Shown: one piece after another, positions 11,420 through 22,126 of the stretch
Position numbering within the stretch: the first letter of the stretch is position 1
How the letters are laid out: every line of letters begins with the position of its first letter
Assembly: GCA_011634665.1 (NCBI GenBank)
Contig: WAEK01000015.1
Location: 1,224,501 to 1,288,500, forward strand
Source of the DNA: Mortierella sp. BCC40632
Lineage: Eukaryota > Mortierellomycota > Mortierellomycetes > Mortierellales > Mortierellaceae
DNA length: 64,000 nt
Reading direction: 5' to 3'
Notes under the pieces: model-generated
What the model saw: only the letters and a program-made list of their open reading frames with translations
The model's database searches: none
What the model was told of the DNA's origin: nothing
Program-made: the position numbers and the translations under genes

Positions 11420-12777
11420 TCAAAATTTTAATGTATGGGTAGGGATGGATCGCACTTGGACATACTGGAAGGAGCCAGTCTCTGGACGAGCATTTGTCTG
11501 ATAAATCTGATTTGTCGTATCCAGCGTTCCTTTGACATCATCTTTTCCACTCTCTGCAGAACGCTCTGAAGTTGGCTCAAGATAGTAGACTTGTTGGACG
11601 TTCATCCGCTCGAGATATAATTTCAATTCGGGGTTGTAAAACATGCCAACATCGTCTGGTCCATGGGAATCATCAGACAGGGTGACTCTTCCACCCTTCG
11701 AGAGAATATACTATCAACCAGAATCAATAGGAAAAGAGAAGGAAAGGAAATGACAATAGAGTGAGAAGAGCGACTCGATGTTAAGCCCAAGCAGCTCTTT
11801 AGCAACCTCTTGCTGTTACCTCAAGAATATCGCGCTGTGGATAGGCATCAGCGAGACCCTTCTTCCACGCTCTTGAATTGAGTTCAAACAAGCCTCCGTA
11901 CGAGATGACATAGTCGACGTTACGCTTCACCAGTGCCCAGAGACTGTCTGTCAATCGGTTTCCTCCATTCTGGATCTCTTTTCCACTTTCATGCTCGATG
12001 CCCTGGCTAGTTTGGTGGTGATGGTGATGGTGGTGGTCATGTTGGCCAGGCTTGATGGCGCTAAAAAAGATCCTGACAAGATCCAAATGTCCGACAACTT
12101 CGGGTTGCAGTCCTTGCAACATTTCATACTGGGTATCAAAGTAAACTTCAAAGAGCTTTTCCCAGGATCCTTGACCAACGACCTCGAGCGCCTGAAGGTA
12201 CAATTCTGCCGAGAAGTCGAGTGGAATACCCCGAATATGATGCATTGATCCAACAATGTATTGGACCTGTGGCAATCGAGTCCCTTGGTCCGAAGTTCCT
12301 GCCGATCCAGACAATACTAGGGATGGTCGATTGGGTTGTCGGAGTGCTCGGACCAGGTCAATGGAATGCGAATCAAAGTACTCTGTCTCGAGTCCGATCA
12401 AAAGACAGATTTGGGACTTGAATTTGCCCTGGAGACGTGAGGCCTCTAAGAGGAATTGATCATACATCTTTTCTAAATCCTGAACCGTCAGATGCGACTA
12501 GTTGAGGTAAAGAGTAGGCAGTCAGAGCATTAAGAAGTATGATCGTGCAGTTGAAGCGCTCGATTCATAATAGCAATAGCAATAGAAAGAGTGAATAAGG
12601 AGGAGTCTTTGTTTTGATTACTTCCTCAGGATAGAGCTGCTCGGGCTTGTACCGAGGCATGTGCTCAGAGAGACCATAGGTCGTAAAGTTGCGAGCAACG
12701 GCTGACTCGACGACTTGTTCGAGCGTGCCCTTGGCATGCATGCAAAACTGGCCGGAATGAGAATGGAATGAAAACAT
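11420..12777 (-). CDS. HIS2: Histidinol-phosphatase (HIS2/HISN type, PHP family)
   Basis: Three exons (12777-12622, 12497-11820, 11710-11420), all phase 0, give 374 aa. The start MFSFHSHSGQFCMHAKGTLE carries the HxH metal ligands of the PHP phosphoesterase fold. YGLSEHMPRY follows, then GLETEYF and LSDDSHGPDDVG near the C terminus. All are signatures of monofunctional fungal histidinol phosphatase, which makes histidinol from histidinol phosphate in the penultimate part of histidine synthesis. The protein is longer than budding yeast His2 (335 aa). Much of the extra length is a His-rich loop (KPGQHD followed by about eight His) around residue 200 and Gln/Thr-rich linkers. Two TGACTC elements, the Gcn4/CPC1 recognition core, lie about 135 and 170 bases upstream, which suggests general amino-acid control. 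Confidence 0.93.
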
Positions 12778-13306
12778 TGAGAGATCCTAAAGCCGAAAAG
12801 AGGTCTGCGGGCGATGTGTTGTGCAGATGCCTGGCTTGTGCTGTTTGGTGGGTCGAGGCAATGAGAATCCTGAAGCAAAGAAAGAAAGAAAGATGTTGAA
12901 CCCGATCCAATGTGACTCTTGCCTGTCTGTCCGAGGCGGGCGCTGTGACTCTTTCTATTTTCTACGACGCGTGAGTGTTAATTCGTCTGAGGTGTGTGCA
13001 ACCCTGTTCTGTCCTACATTCATTGGGGTTGAACCAAAAACCCCTAGTGCACTGCGCTAGTGCGTTGGTATGACGCCAACGGATCGACTGGGCCCCTTGA
13101 TCGACTGACGGGCACGTCTCATCCGAGTCGCTCTGCCTGACGGTGTCTTGTTTCTCTTTTTCTTTCCTTTCTTCTTTTTTTCTTTTCCTTTTTCTTTTCC
13201 CATTCTTCCCACACCTCCACTATCAACATTCACACAGATTCTCACGAAACAGCAGACTCAGGAATAACAGACTTCTTTCTCTCATTTTACCAACAAACCA
13301 AGGACA
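12778..13306. promoter_or_regulatory. Divergent promoter of HIS2 and the 206-aa mitochondrial-type gene
   Basis: 529 bases between two head-to-head start codons. It contains two TGACTC sites (12913-12918 and 12946-12951), 28 bases apart. The side near 13307 is pyrimidine-rich. No gene is seen here. Confidence 0.55.
12913..12951 (+). promoter_or_regulatory. Pair of Gcn4/CPC1-type TGACTC elements
   Basis: Two exact TGACTC hexamers at 12913-12918 and 12946-12951. TGACTC is the core bound by fungal Gcn4/CPC1 bZIP factors. The placement 135-175 bases upstream of a histidine biosynthesis start codon fits general amino-acid control. Binding itself is inferred. Confidence 0.5.
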
Positions 13307-14133
13307 ATGTCGTTAATCATCTCGGCCACGCAGAAGTCCTTCTTTCTTCTTCGCACTCTCGGCACTGCACCCACTGCAGTTGTTGCGTCAAGATATTTTT
13401 CAAGGTTAGATAGCGGACATCAGTTCCACCGCTGTGGGGGAGAGAGATTCGGTCTTTTTTCTTTTCTTTCTCTATCCATCAAATCATTCTAGGGACTATC
13501 CATTAACCAGTTCTTGTGCTTCTTCTTGTTCTCTCTCGCATTTGACTGCACTGGCAATTACTGCGTATCTTAGCACTCCGAAAAGTAAGTTTTCTACTTC
13601 ATTTCTTTGCTTTGCTCCCTATAACACCTTGAAAAGGGCAGAGATACTAATGCCTTTCTCTCCTTCTGATATATATTTTTATAAACTTCCTCATAAATGC
13701 AGCTCGCGTGAAAGACATGCTAAAGAGTGCACCCGGATGGAATGAAGAAAATGCCTCGGAAAGTGAGGCGGACATCAAGGCAGATCGTGAACCTTTACCA
13801 CCCAATGTTCAAGAACTTCAACGCGAATCTGTCAAAGCCCTCAAGGAAGATCTCAAGCCAGAACGAGTCCAGGCCTTTGAAGAGACCGTGGAACATCATA
13901 TCCATGAGGTCACGGACAAGTTTAATGAATATGGAAAAGACTTTCAACGGCAGGTTCATGATATAGAAGAAACGATCACAAAGCAGTTCATGACCGGGGC
14001 CGAAAAGGTTGGCGAATACGTCGAGTCGATCAAGAACTCGATTGAGGGCACCGATGGAAAGAATACGGCTGCAAAGATTAAGAAAAAGACCAAGAATGTG
14101 GATGACCATGTGGAGCAGGACCGTGGCGCTTAA
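13307..14133 (+). CDS. Small membrane protein, probably mitochondrial, function unknown
   Basis: Three exons (13307-13404, 13493-13584, 13703-14133) join in frame to 206 aa. I do not recognise a family. The first ~35 residues (many Ser, Ala, Thr and Arg, no acids, ending ASRYFS) look like a mitochondrial presequence. A weak hydrophobic stretch around HLTALAITAYLST follows. The rest is charged and almost certainly helical: it starts VKDMLKSAPGWNEE and continues with regular heptad-like acidic and basic repeats (EDLKPERVQAFEETVEHHIHE-type) to a Lys-rich end. A single-pass mitochondrial inner or outer membrane protein with a long amphipathic or coiled-coil tail is the best description. It shares a promoter region with HIS2. 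Confidence 0.75.
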
Positions 14134-14157
14134 AGGACACTTTCCTTCTCTTCTCCT

Positions 14158-14195
<38 letters not shown>

Positions 14196-14609
14196 TCCCC
14201 AGAAATCTTGGTTCGACCTGTGGGTGGGTCTATGAGCCTCAGAAGTCTCTTTCCACCCATTTTGTTCCTTTCTTTGTAAATACGATCTACCCCCCCTTTT
14301 TTTTGCTGTTGAAGACTGTTCATGATATAGCCCGACTAGGATAAATCAAACAAAGCAAGCTTTCAAAGATATTGTCGTTTACATGCTGGAATTTCAAACA
14401 ATGTCAATGTAGTATGTGGAAATATATTTGTGTGTTTGTGTGTGTTTGTGTGTGTTCATTTAGAGACGGGGGGTTTTTTCTCTCCCTCTCGAACTTCTTC
14501 ATCTACCTTCTGCACCTTCCCTTCTTTCTCCCCCATCTCCTCCTCATCCCTTCGTAACAAATCATTAACTAGCGCTTTCTTGCTCCCCCTCCCCCCTCTC
14601 GGTTCCTCT
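14134..14609. other. Convergent 3' region, no gene
   Basis: Holds a (CT)n tract at 14162-14191 and the 3'UTRs of the two convergent genes. No open frame looks coding. Confidence 0.5.
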
Positions 14610-16577
14610 CTAGACAAGCATCCACATGAATCCAAACTGAAGAACCGACAGACAGATCAAAAAGTTGATCCTTCTCTTTCGCTGAGGAGCCTGAACAGTG
14701 CCAGCAGCTGATTCTGGCAAGATGACATATCTCAGCGAGCGCAACTATTGAAATTAAAAAAAAAAAAAAAAAAAAAAGTTAGCAGTTTATAGATCCATTT
14801 GGAGGAACGTTTCTTTTTCTTTTTTTCTATAAAATATATATCTCTTACCAAGAAAAAGCCAGTAGCAGCGCCCGTATACAAGAAGGCAGCCCAGAAAAGT
14901 GATCGAGGTGCGTTCGTGAGCTGGAAGAGCATTGATACAATAATACTAGAAAGACAAAATAAATGAGAAGAGTTAGAGAGAGAGGGAGAGAGTCGAAATG
15001 CAAATAAACATATATATAAAGTGTTTCCATCCTTTTGAGAACTGAAGCATACCCGACAAACTTGTAACCCGAGTACGCCAAAAGATCCAACATAGAGACT
15101 TCACTCGAAATATTCAAAAGATAGATAAACAACTTGATCATCGAAAACTCGATCAACACCACCGCCATTGCTGAAGATGCCGTAGGTCCAAGGATCTCTG
15201 GCTTGAATCTATTTTAGAAAATAATAATAATACATGGATACAAAGAGTTGATCAGAGACTAGAGACAAAAAAGAAGGAAGAAGGAAGAAAAAAAAAAAAA
15301 AAAAGCAAGGAAAAGAAAAAGAGTTCTCATCTTACCCGACAGTGGTTCCTGCCGAGATACCAATGAGCAAGATATAGGTGACAAAGGCCATGACGGGGAT
15401 ATACATGTCGGGAGCGTTGATGTCATCCCGAGGAGGCATATAACCGGTCATCTCTGCTGTCGTCTCTGATCTCTTTAATACGCGTGTCCAAGTCTATTTT
15501 TTTTTTATTGTTATTATTATTTTTTTAAACAGATTAGATTCATGGGTTAATGAGAGGTAATTGCTCGCTGTGTACACGATACTCAAAAACCAAACAAACA
15601 ACAACAACAAAAAAAAAAACAGATATGCTTTTTAGCTGTGCTTACCTTGTGGCGCCAAGGAAAGACCAACAATCTCAGTTTGTTGATGACATACGAGTTG
15701 CTGACGTTAAAGTAAGGCTGCAATGCAGCGCGGTTGAACCATCTATTGAGCTGATTAGGGAAGAGGAAGGGAAGGAATAAAGAGAGAAAGAGAGAGAGAG
15801 AGAGAAAGGACAAACCCTGTCAGTACCTTGGTCCTCTTTTGAAATAGAGTGAGGCCATTTAAACCCTTCTAATCGAAGTAATAAGAAAGAAAGAAAGAAA
15901 GAAAAAGAAAAAAAGAAAAAAGAAAAAAGTTCACTCACGTTCTGCTCCACGTATTCCTGACCAGCCATCACGGCAGACTTGCCAAATTGCATGCCCAGCT
16001 GTGTTGTACCATCGTTGAGATTGAAGGGGAACGAAGGAATACCAGGCTGCTGTTGCTGCTGGTGCTGATGATGCTGCTGGTGCTGTGGAGACTGCTGGTG
16101 ATGCTGAGGCGTCATGAACTGTTGTCTTGGAGAGTGACTGTAGGCATTCGCTGTCGTCGAGGAGGACTGTTCAAAGCTTGATCGCTGTTGAAGGTGCTGT
16201 TGCTGTTGAGGTGGTTGCTGTTGCTGCTGAACACGGTATTGGTTCTGGTTATATTGTCCACCTTGAGCTTGAGCAAAGTTCATCCTGGGGGAGGGGGTTC
16301 CTGTGGGATCACGCATCTGCACAGGAGGATGCGTTGGCACAGGATGTTGCAATGGCGGCGGCGATGTCATGTGGTTTCGAGGACCGCCCTGGAAGAACTG
16401 TTGCTGTTGAGGCTGCTGCTGCTGAGGCTGGTATGCGTTTGGGGTGTACTTTTGCGGGGTGTAGTAGCCTCCGCTCTGCTGCTGCTGCTGTTGTTGCTGC
16501 TGCTGCTGTTGATGATGCTGGGCATTGTGTCTTGGCTGAGGTTGCGTGAATCCTCCAGAGTTCTCGTAAGGGTTCAT
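14610..16577 (-). CDS. YIF1: YIF1 family protein (YIP1 domain), ER-Golgi transport
   Basis: Six exons (16577-15939, 15750-15646, 15493-15336, 15208-15053, 14945-14849, 14744-14610) close in frame to 429 aa. The N-terminal ~180 residues are a cytosolic Q/P/H-rich region with long poly-Gln stretches. The YIF1 core begins at [20 protein letters not shown]. It continues through [23 protein letters not shown], with [18 protein letters not shown] and then about five hydrophobic segments, ending with [10 protein letters not shown] and a final helix [17 protein letters not shown]. These blocks are diagnostic for YIF1, the YIP1 partner in COPII vesicle budding and Rab binding at the ER and Golgi. The Gln expansion (CTG repeats on the plus strand, 16474-16513) is unusual for this family. 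Divergent from cardiolipin synthase, with a 625-base shared promoter. Confidence 0.93.
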
Positions 16578-16892
16578 GATGGCAAGTCTATATTTCTTTT
16601 CTTGTTCCGCGTGGAGATGGTAAATGGGAAAGAGGGGTAGGGAGGTCCTGGTAGGGGATGCAAATCAGAATATCCTGTCCTTGGTGTTCTGTCTACAGAT
16701 GTTTCCTGTTGTGCTGGCAAGGCGCGGAATTCCTGGAGGCAGATGAGAAGGATGAGAGATGGAAAGATGAAAAGATGATGCAAACGTGGAGGTCTGTCGT
16801 CCCTTGGCCAGAGCGAGAAGCGAGAGCGAGAGAGAGAAGAGAGTCATCAGTTTCTTCCAGAGTCGCATATGTAACGCCCACTTTCCTCTCTC

Positions 16893-16938
<46 letters not shown>

Positions 16939-17202
16939 GCACTCTTGCTCTCGTTTGACAAGGAAGGCCAAGAAAGGAGAGAGACCCACGCGGGTGAATC
17001 AGTTCCCGGCTGCAGGCCGCCGCAAAGGATCCGCCGGATCGCCACTCTTTTTTTCTTTTTTTCTTCTCGTCTTTCCTCCTCTCTCCGAATCTTGCATCTC
17101 TTTCTCTCTTTTCACTTCTCTTTCTCTCTCTCTCTCCTCTCTTCTCCCCTTCCTCTTGTCTCTGCAACAGACAACCTACAGGCAATAGCCATTCTCTTCA
17201 CC
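16578..17202. promoter_or_regulatory. Divergent promoter of YIF1 and cardiolipin synthase
   Basis: Purine-rich near YIF1 and pyrimidine-rich near the cardiolipin synthase gene on the plus strand, with a (CT)n tract at 16897-16936. No further gene. Confidence 0.5.
16897..16936 (+). repeat. (CT)n microsatellite
   Basis: About 20 CT units within the divergent YIF1/cardiolipin synthase intergenic region. Confidence 0.95.
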
Positions 17203-19063
17203 ATGGCTACCTCAACCCCATGGCGTCTTGTTCACCGGCTCCACTCTCAAGCAGTCTCTCTTCAACCCAGGATCGGATCAGCATGCGTACTCACACTGCC
17301 CATCACCTCTGCGCGATCCGCAGTGCAGAGACATGCATGCATGCATCATATGTAAGGCGTCCCCATGCATCATTTCTTCATGTAGTCGCGGAAAGATTCC
17401 CTATTTTTTACTCTTTCCTAAACGTCTAACACGGGTATCTCCTATGACATATGACGGGGGGTCGCTCTGTGCCAGGTCAACGCTCACATCCACACGACCC
17501 TTGGCGCGGTTTGGATCCGTCCTCCAAAGGCCATGGAATAGGTAAACAAATGCAAGCCTACACCAAGACTAGACTTGTTTTGTCAACATAGTACAGACCA
17601 TTCTATCCGACTTTTAGGGTTGACCATTGTTTCTTACTAATAGCTGCTCTTCTCTCTCTCTATTTTTTTTCCCTCTAGAACAAACACTGTGTCGTTGGAC
17701 TTTGCCAGGATAACGGGATCGGGCAAGAGAAAGCAATTGATCTGCTTCCAGTCTCTGGCGTTTTCAACAGGCCCATCATCCAAGGACCCTTCCTCGTCGG
17801 ATCAAACTCAGGAGGTCTCTACTGAATCAGGAGCCACCAAAAAGGTATTCTTTCAGATCCATCCCTTTGCTCTCTCTCTCTTTCTGGATGAACTATACTC
17901 TTGATGACACGTTTTACCAGGGGCCAATAACTGACACCAGATCTATACCCTTTCTTAAATTTTATAATTCACTTTTAGAAAGCACTCCTCCATGAAAACA
18001 TCTACACATTGCCCAACTTTCTTACATTTACACGGCTAGTATCAGCACCCGTCATCGGATACTGGGTCTTGCAAGGAGATTATACCAGTGCATGCGCTCT
18101 CTTTGGTGTTGCCTGTGTCACAGATGCCGTAAGTCAGACTGGATCAACAATGACCTTATTTTCTTTTAACATTCTTGGTGTCATGGGAATGAGCTCTTTC
18201 TTTTTTCGTTTTTCTTTTTCTGACATCTTCTACTGGTTGGTTTTACTATTTTTACAACTCAATCTATTAGTTGGACGGGTGGATTGCACGTCGATTCAAT
18301 ATGCAGAGTATTGTTGGAACGATTCTAGACCCCATGGCAGACAAGACACTGATGACCATCCTCACCGTCACCCTTACCATGCAACACCTGATACCCTGTA
18401 AGTCAGGTCGAGATAGTCACTCCACTCTTTAATTTTTGGAATGATCCTTCTTTGCCTCGTTCTATCCAAGAACCAAAGAAGAAAAGCTGATTCTCACTCT
18501 TTACCTCTCTATCTTGATGATTCATTCTTCCTATTCTCTCTATCTCTAGTCCCAATTGCAGCAGTGATTCTTGGTCGCGACGCAGGGTTGATCCTGGCCT
18601 CTTTCTATTATAGATATATTTCACTTCCCGAGCCCAAGACTTTTAAGCGATACTGGGATTTTTCAATCCCCTCTGCCGAAGTCAAACCCACGATGATCAG
18701 CAAAGTCAACACTGCGATTCAAATGGCATATATCTGTCTGTCACTCATGGCCCCTGTCTTTGACTTTACGGGACATGTCGGTCTAGAGTACCTAGGGTAA
18801 GTTGGAAACCTTCCCACTTGACCACTCGGATTTTTTTTTTTTTTTTTTTTTTTACTTGATCCTATGCATTTAGATTGACCATAAAAAAAAAAAAAAAAAA
18901 TCGCTGTCCTCTATTTCCTCATGATAGATACACATGTGCAGCAACAACGATCTGGAGTGGTGCCTCTTATGTGTATACCAAAGATGCTGTCAGGATACTT
19001 CACCCTCCTTCGCCATCATCATCTTCTTCATTATCATCAAAATCTACGCCCAAGAAACTATAG
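17203..19063 (+). CDS. CRD1: Cardiolipin synthase (CDP-alcohol phosphatidyltransferase), mitochondrial
   Basis: Seven exons (17203-17351, 17476-17541, 17679-17844, 17979-18128, 18271-18397, 18550-18796, 18928-19063) give 346 aa. The first ~100 residues are rich in Ser, Arg and Thr, as in mitochondrial presequences. The enzyme core starts at NIYTLPNFLTFTRLVSAPVI. The CDP-alcohol phosphatidyltransferase motif spans exons 4 and 5: DALDGWIARRF ... GTILDPMADK, with the four Asp that bind metal and CDP-diacylglycerol. Later blocks AVILGRDAGLI, SKVNTAIQMAYI and ATTIWSGASYVYTKDAVRIL are typical of fungal Crd1. The enzyme joins CDP-diacylglycerol and phosphatidylglycerol to make cardiolipin in the inner membrane. 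The Ser-rich C-terminal tail (PSPSSSSSLSSKS) is a local extension. Confidence 0.95.
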
Positions 19064-19411
19064 AGAGCTACACTAAAAGAAAACTAGTACACACACACAC
19101 ACATTCATACTATCATCATGAGATGATGGGAAAGAAAAGAAAGAAAGAAAGAAAATCTCCTCCCACCATTAAAGCTGGAAAACACACCCTTGTATTATTT
19201 AGAAAAAGAAAAAACAACAACAACAACAACAACAACATCTCAAACCAAGTCCAGTCTCTTAGACCAACAAAAGAAGGAACCAAAAAAGTCATCGGAAGAA
19301 ATTCGTCCAAGGGTGAAATTCTTGCCTTTTCTTTTCTTTTTATTCTCTATGATTTGAGGGTGAAAAGGAAGAGGAGAAGGAGGAAGGAAGGAGAGGGAGA
19401 GGGAGAGGAGA
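19064..19411. other. Convergent 3' region, no gene
   Basis: 347 bases with (CA)n near 19090-19102 and an (AAC)n run at 19213-19235. No coding signal. Confidence 0.5.
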
Positions 19412-20357
19412 TTAATCTCGAACAGTGGTGGTGGTGGCGGCGGGAGAGATCAATTGAAGGCTTTCGCATGCTTGATCTGTAGCCCGAAGGTTATCGAGAA
19501 GTGTAAAATTGACATCTTGGACTTGGCGCAAGAGCTGTGTCAACTTGGCAACATTCTAAAGATAGAGAAAATATAGATAGATCTACATTAACAGAGTTCA
19601 TCCGTCAAAGGCACCATTGTTGATTCAATCTTTCTCTTCTGACTCCTATCTCTCTTAAAGGAAAAAGAAAAAAAAAGAAATCGATTAAAGAGGGATTCTA
19701 TTAACTACTCTCACCTGACGCGTGCTCTTCATAGTTCCTTCTAATGTTGCAAACTGACGGGCAGTTTCGGTAAGACTCTATTTGAACAAAAGAAAAGATA
19801 GGAGTAAAGAAAGAAAGAAATAGATGTAAAGACTATGAGCGGATGGAGAGATAGAAAAGTTGCCTATCCATTCTTTTTTTAAAGTATAGTAAATATATAT
19901 TCTGACTCGTTGACAAAGCGATAGGAGGATAAGAATATGCATCATCAAGTCTTTTTTTTTTTTTTTTTTTTTTTTTGTTTGTTTGCTATGAGGTTTGCCA
20001 TACCTCTGGAATCTCCGAGTCCAAGTGAGCAGCCTAGCGTTTGATAGCAGATTGCATGGGTGGGAAGAAAAGAGAGAGTTTGTATGATAGTTTTCCCAGC
20101 ATTAGAGTTATGGCCATGTGAAGATAGGTGAGAGTCGGATCAACCAGGAGAGAGGGAGAGGATAAAGTGAGAATCGTGTGAGCAATTCACTACAGTCCTG
20201 AAAAAAAAAAAAAGGAGTCTCACGACCACGGACTCACTGCGCCTCTCTCCGCTCCCACTCCTGTGGACCGATATTTTTCTCCACAACTATCTTGGGAAAT
20301 GATAGGCAATTGACGACTAGAGAGATTGATAGACTCGAGACAAAAAGGCGTATGCCA

Positions 20358-20398
<41 letters not shown>

Positions 20399-20573
20399 GG
20401 ATGCCACCATGTCTCTTTGCACTACAAACACGCCACACCACACCACACCAAGGCTCGCCAATCCAGACAAGGAACAGAGATAGATAGAGAGATAGAGAGA
20501 GAGAGAGAAAGAAAAAGAAAAAGAAAAAGTGATAAAGTGTAAGAAAGAAGAGAGAAAGTGAGAGTGGGGCAAA

Positions 20574-20615
<42 letters not shown>

Positions 20616-20726
20616 CGAGTGTGGGCGTGACCTTACCTTGATGACAGCGATAAAGTCAGAGGCAGTCGCTTGGGCCTTATCTTTGAGAGCCAGCTTGGAG
20701 GCCCATTGGCCGTCGTCGACATGCAT
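19412..20726 (-). CDS. Small all-helical protein of 108 aa, unknown
   Basis: Four exons (20726-20637, 20033-20004, 19777-19715, 19555-19412), all phase 0, with consensus donors GTAAGG, GTATGG and GTGAGA. The first intron (about 600 bases) holds a run of about 35 A on the plus strand. The product begins MHVDDGQWASKLALKDK and continues with three predicted helices: ATASDFIAVIKAAHL, SLTETARQFATLEGTMKST, and NVAKLTQLLRQVQDVNFTLL with DNLRATDQACESLQ, before a Thr-rich end. Size and helix pattern resemble small subunits of coiled-coil assemblies (BLOC-1/BORC, kinetochore or exocyst accessory proteins), but I cannot assign one. An alternative first exon opening MTDASPLTDTFRL near 20854 is possible. 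The reading frame is well supported by four short, frame-true exons. Divergent from the GNAT gene. Confidence 0.65.
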
Positions 20727-21040
20727 CGAGTCGGATGGTGAAAGGGGCGAGAGAAAGAAATGGAGTGGCGGAATGATAAAGAAAAGGATTCAAAAAAAAA
20801 TAAAGACGAACCTGTGAGTCGAAATGTGTCGGTCAGAGGAGAAGCGTCTGTCATTCGTCCAACTCTCACTCTCTCACTTTCTTTTTCATTCACTATAAAG
20901 AATCCTCTCTTCTCCTCCTCCCCCCCTTTTTTTTTATTCTCTCTCTCTCGTTCTACATTCTCTTGTCCGTTGAAAGTTCATTTCCTCACTCCTCTCTGAT
21001 CACCCATTCGACCAAGTCTTTCTCTCTCATTCCTACCACC
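20727..21040. promoter_or_regulatory. Divergent promoter of the 108-aa gene and the GNAT gene
   Basis: 314 bases between the two start codons, pyrimidine-rich toward 21041. No other gene seen. Confidence 0.45.
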
Positions 21041-21314
21041 ATGACCCCTTCCCCTGTCTACACTATCCGCCCTGCCACGGAGGCTGATGCCCCTGCGATC
21101 AACGAGATTGTCAACTACGAGATTGCCAACTCGATCAGCAACTTCAACTATGGTCCTCGCTCTGAGCAGGGCTGTCTGGACTGGTTCCGATCCATCATTG
21201 ACGGTGGTTATCCAATCTTGGTTGCCACGACCCTCGCAGAAGATGGCAAGGAGGTTGTAGGCGGATATTCGTCCTTGTGCAGCTTCAGACAGAAGGATGG
21301 CTATCGTTTGTAAG

Positions 21315-21357
<43 letters not shown>

Positions 21358-21863
21358 CCGCCTGTCCCCCTCAGTTCCCAGGGACCCTTTTTTATTTTAT
21401 TTTATTTTAAGGTAGATTTTCCGAGGATCTGCACAAAGACCCAGTCCCTAATCGAGAACATATTCTCTATTTCGTTTTTCTTCTTCTTCTTGTGTCATGT
21501 ATGTGATCTACAGCACTGCAGAGTACTCGGTCTATATCCACCATGACCATCGCAGACGAGGCCTTGGACGCTTGCTCCTTAGAGACCTCCTGGTCGAGGC
21601 CAAGGCCCGAGGATTCCGTGCCATCATTGGTAGGACGTCGTTTCCTCTCAAATGTCGTCAGTTTTTTGCTTCTCCGAAAGAGGAAACATGTACTCATCTC
21701 TTTCTCTCTCCCTTTGGCTTCATTAGGGAGTATCAGTGAAGGAAACGACGGCAGTCTCAAACTCGCCGATGAGTTTGGGTTCCGCGTGGTGGGTACCTTC
21801 AGGGACAACGGATACAAGTTTGATCGTTGGATCAACAACGTCTTTGTTGAGCTCTTGCTTTAA
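21041..21863 (+). CDS. GNAT N-acetyltransferase, phosphinothricin/Mpr1-like
   Basis: Three exons (21041-21309, 21514-21629, 21727-21863) give 173 aa. The start YTIRPATEADAPAINEIVNYEIANS, then EYSVYIHHDHRRRGLGRLLLRDLL (acetyl-CoA pyrophosphate-binding RxxGLG loop), EGNDGSLKLADEFGF and VGTFRDNGYKFDRWINNVFVEL are the pattern of the GNAT branch that holds bacterial phosphinothricin/methionine sulfoximine acetyltransferases and fungal relatives. It would move an acetyl group from acetyl-CoA to an amino group of a small molecule. The true substrate is unknown. The first intron contains (CT)n at 21317-21352. No targeting signal is seen, so it is probably cytosolic. Confidence 0.88.
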
Positions 21864-22126
21864 ACCTTGCTCAAGTGTATCTCAGAGAAAGTTCCCATTC
21901 GTTCCCATTTCTCTTCCTGTTCTCCTCTATTCTCCCTCTTTCTCTCTCCAGTATCTGTAGAGGTGGAGATTCATGATATCCCATTCATCCTTATAGACCA
22001 GTCCCATTTCATCGTTTTTTTTTAGACAGTAAATCATCCCCCCGTAGAGTGCACCCTTTCACTGGACTTTGCAATCGGTGTCAATGCTTTCTTTCTTTCC
22101 TTCTACCAACACTTTATCAGACTCAC

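Noticed and set aside
16127..16640. Long plus-strand frames rich in Leu/Val/Ala opposite YIF1
   Set aside because: They are shadows of the poly-Gln and poly-Pro coding repeats of YIF1 on the minus strand.
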